Source of the DNA: an uncultured Succinivibrionaceae bacterium
GTDB lineage: Bacteria; Pseudomonadota; Gammaproteobacteria; Enterobacterales; Succinivibrionaceae
Direction: 5' to 3'
Assembly (NCBI GenBank): GCA_944389865.1
Contig: CALXNX010000007.1
Span: 1 to 62,451, forward strand
Length of the DNA: 62,451 bases
The number at the start of each line of letters is the position of its first letter. Positions within the stretch are counted from its first letter, which is position 1. Under the pieces are notes generated by a model. The model saw only the letters and a program-made list of their open reading frames with translations. It was not told the DNA's origin and made no database searches. This document shows positions 62,450 to 62,451 of the stretch, one piece after another. Position numbers and translations under genes: made by a program.

Positions 62450-62451
62450 GT

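Noticed and set aside
1-62451. CRISPR arrays, tRNA genes, prophage or complete insertion sequences
   Set aside because: No regularly spaced repeats, TTCGAATC-type tRNA arms, integrase other than XerC, or transposase frames were seen.

Overview
The window is a GC-rich chromosomal segment of a gammaproteobacterium, most likely a member of the Succinivibrionaceae (the Anaerobiospirillum, Succinivibrio and Succinatimonas group). The main grounds are an ATP-dependent PEP carboxykinase that, from memory, closely resembles the Anaerobiospirillum succiniciproducens enzyme, a malic enzyme, a class I adenylate cyclase, and Vibrio/Enterobacteria-like gene order in many blocks. No database search was possible, so the family assignment is an inference. 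No tRNA, rRNA gene, CRISPR array or intact insertion sequence was seen.

Layout. 1-7.6 kb (minus strand): rep helicase, an unusual degenerate primase/helicase-like protein, tcdA, and hemX-hemY without hemC-hemD. 7.8-17.2 kb: cyaA, then lptM-lysA-dapF-xerC-yigB, yibN-like, secB and gpsA, with nfuA convergent. This is the classic cyaA/dapF/xerC block with cyaY and the DUF484 gene missing, fused to the yibN-secB-gpsA block. 17.2-23.6 kb is accessory: an orphan DinJ/RelB-type antitoxin, then a DeoR-family regulator divergent from a five-gene operon (class I aldolase, TRAP transporter P-Q-M, IolC-like kinase). The operon promoter carries a strong CRP site and a 10-bp inverted repeat. 23.7-27.6 kb: pckA, greB, an Ala/Ser-rich protein, bioH. 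27.6-28.9 kb is a decayed island: tandem repeats, an XRE regulator and a truncated adenine methyltransferase.

28.9-38.7 kb: a YbaK-like deacylase, nrdAB, pdxJ-ribB, two tandem Fsr-like MFS transporters, hslR-hslO. nfuA, pckA-greB, bioH and hslO-hslR look like dispersed parts of one ancestral neighbourhood, since E. coli keeps these genes together. 38.9-44.5 kb: an OxlT-like MFS, nudE and argF-argG-argH. 44.5-51.3 kb: a winged-helix gene remnant, dut, coaBC, zapB, hslUV, a SPOR/FtsN protein and argS. 51.5-54.8 kb is accessory: a secreted cyclophilin-like protein, an aldo-keto reductase, a small secreted protein, a frameshifted DNA methyltransferase and a YdcZ-type transporter. 54.8-62.4 kb: priA, rpmE, a RibD-like reductase, malic enzyme, trmA and murI. 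The window ends at a strong promoter where E. coli has an rRNA operon.

How the parts connect. PckA and malic enzyme sit at the PEP/pyruvate/C4-acid node used in succinate fermentation. CyaA makes the cAMP that would act through the CRP sites seen before the TRAP operon, before pckA and in the cyaA promoter. The best candidate for an undescribed system is the CRP/DeoR-controlled TRAP-kinase-aldolase locus, predicted to import, phosphorylate and cleave a carboxylated sugar. The second is the 643-residue primase/helicase-like protein that has kept its fold signatures but lost its catalytic motifs.
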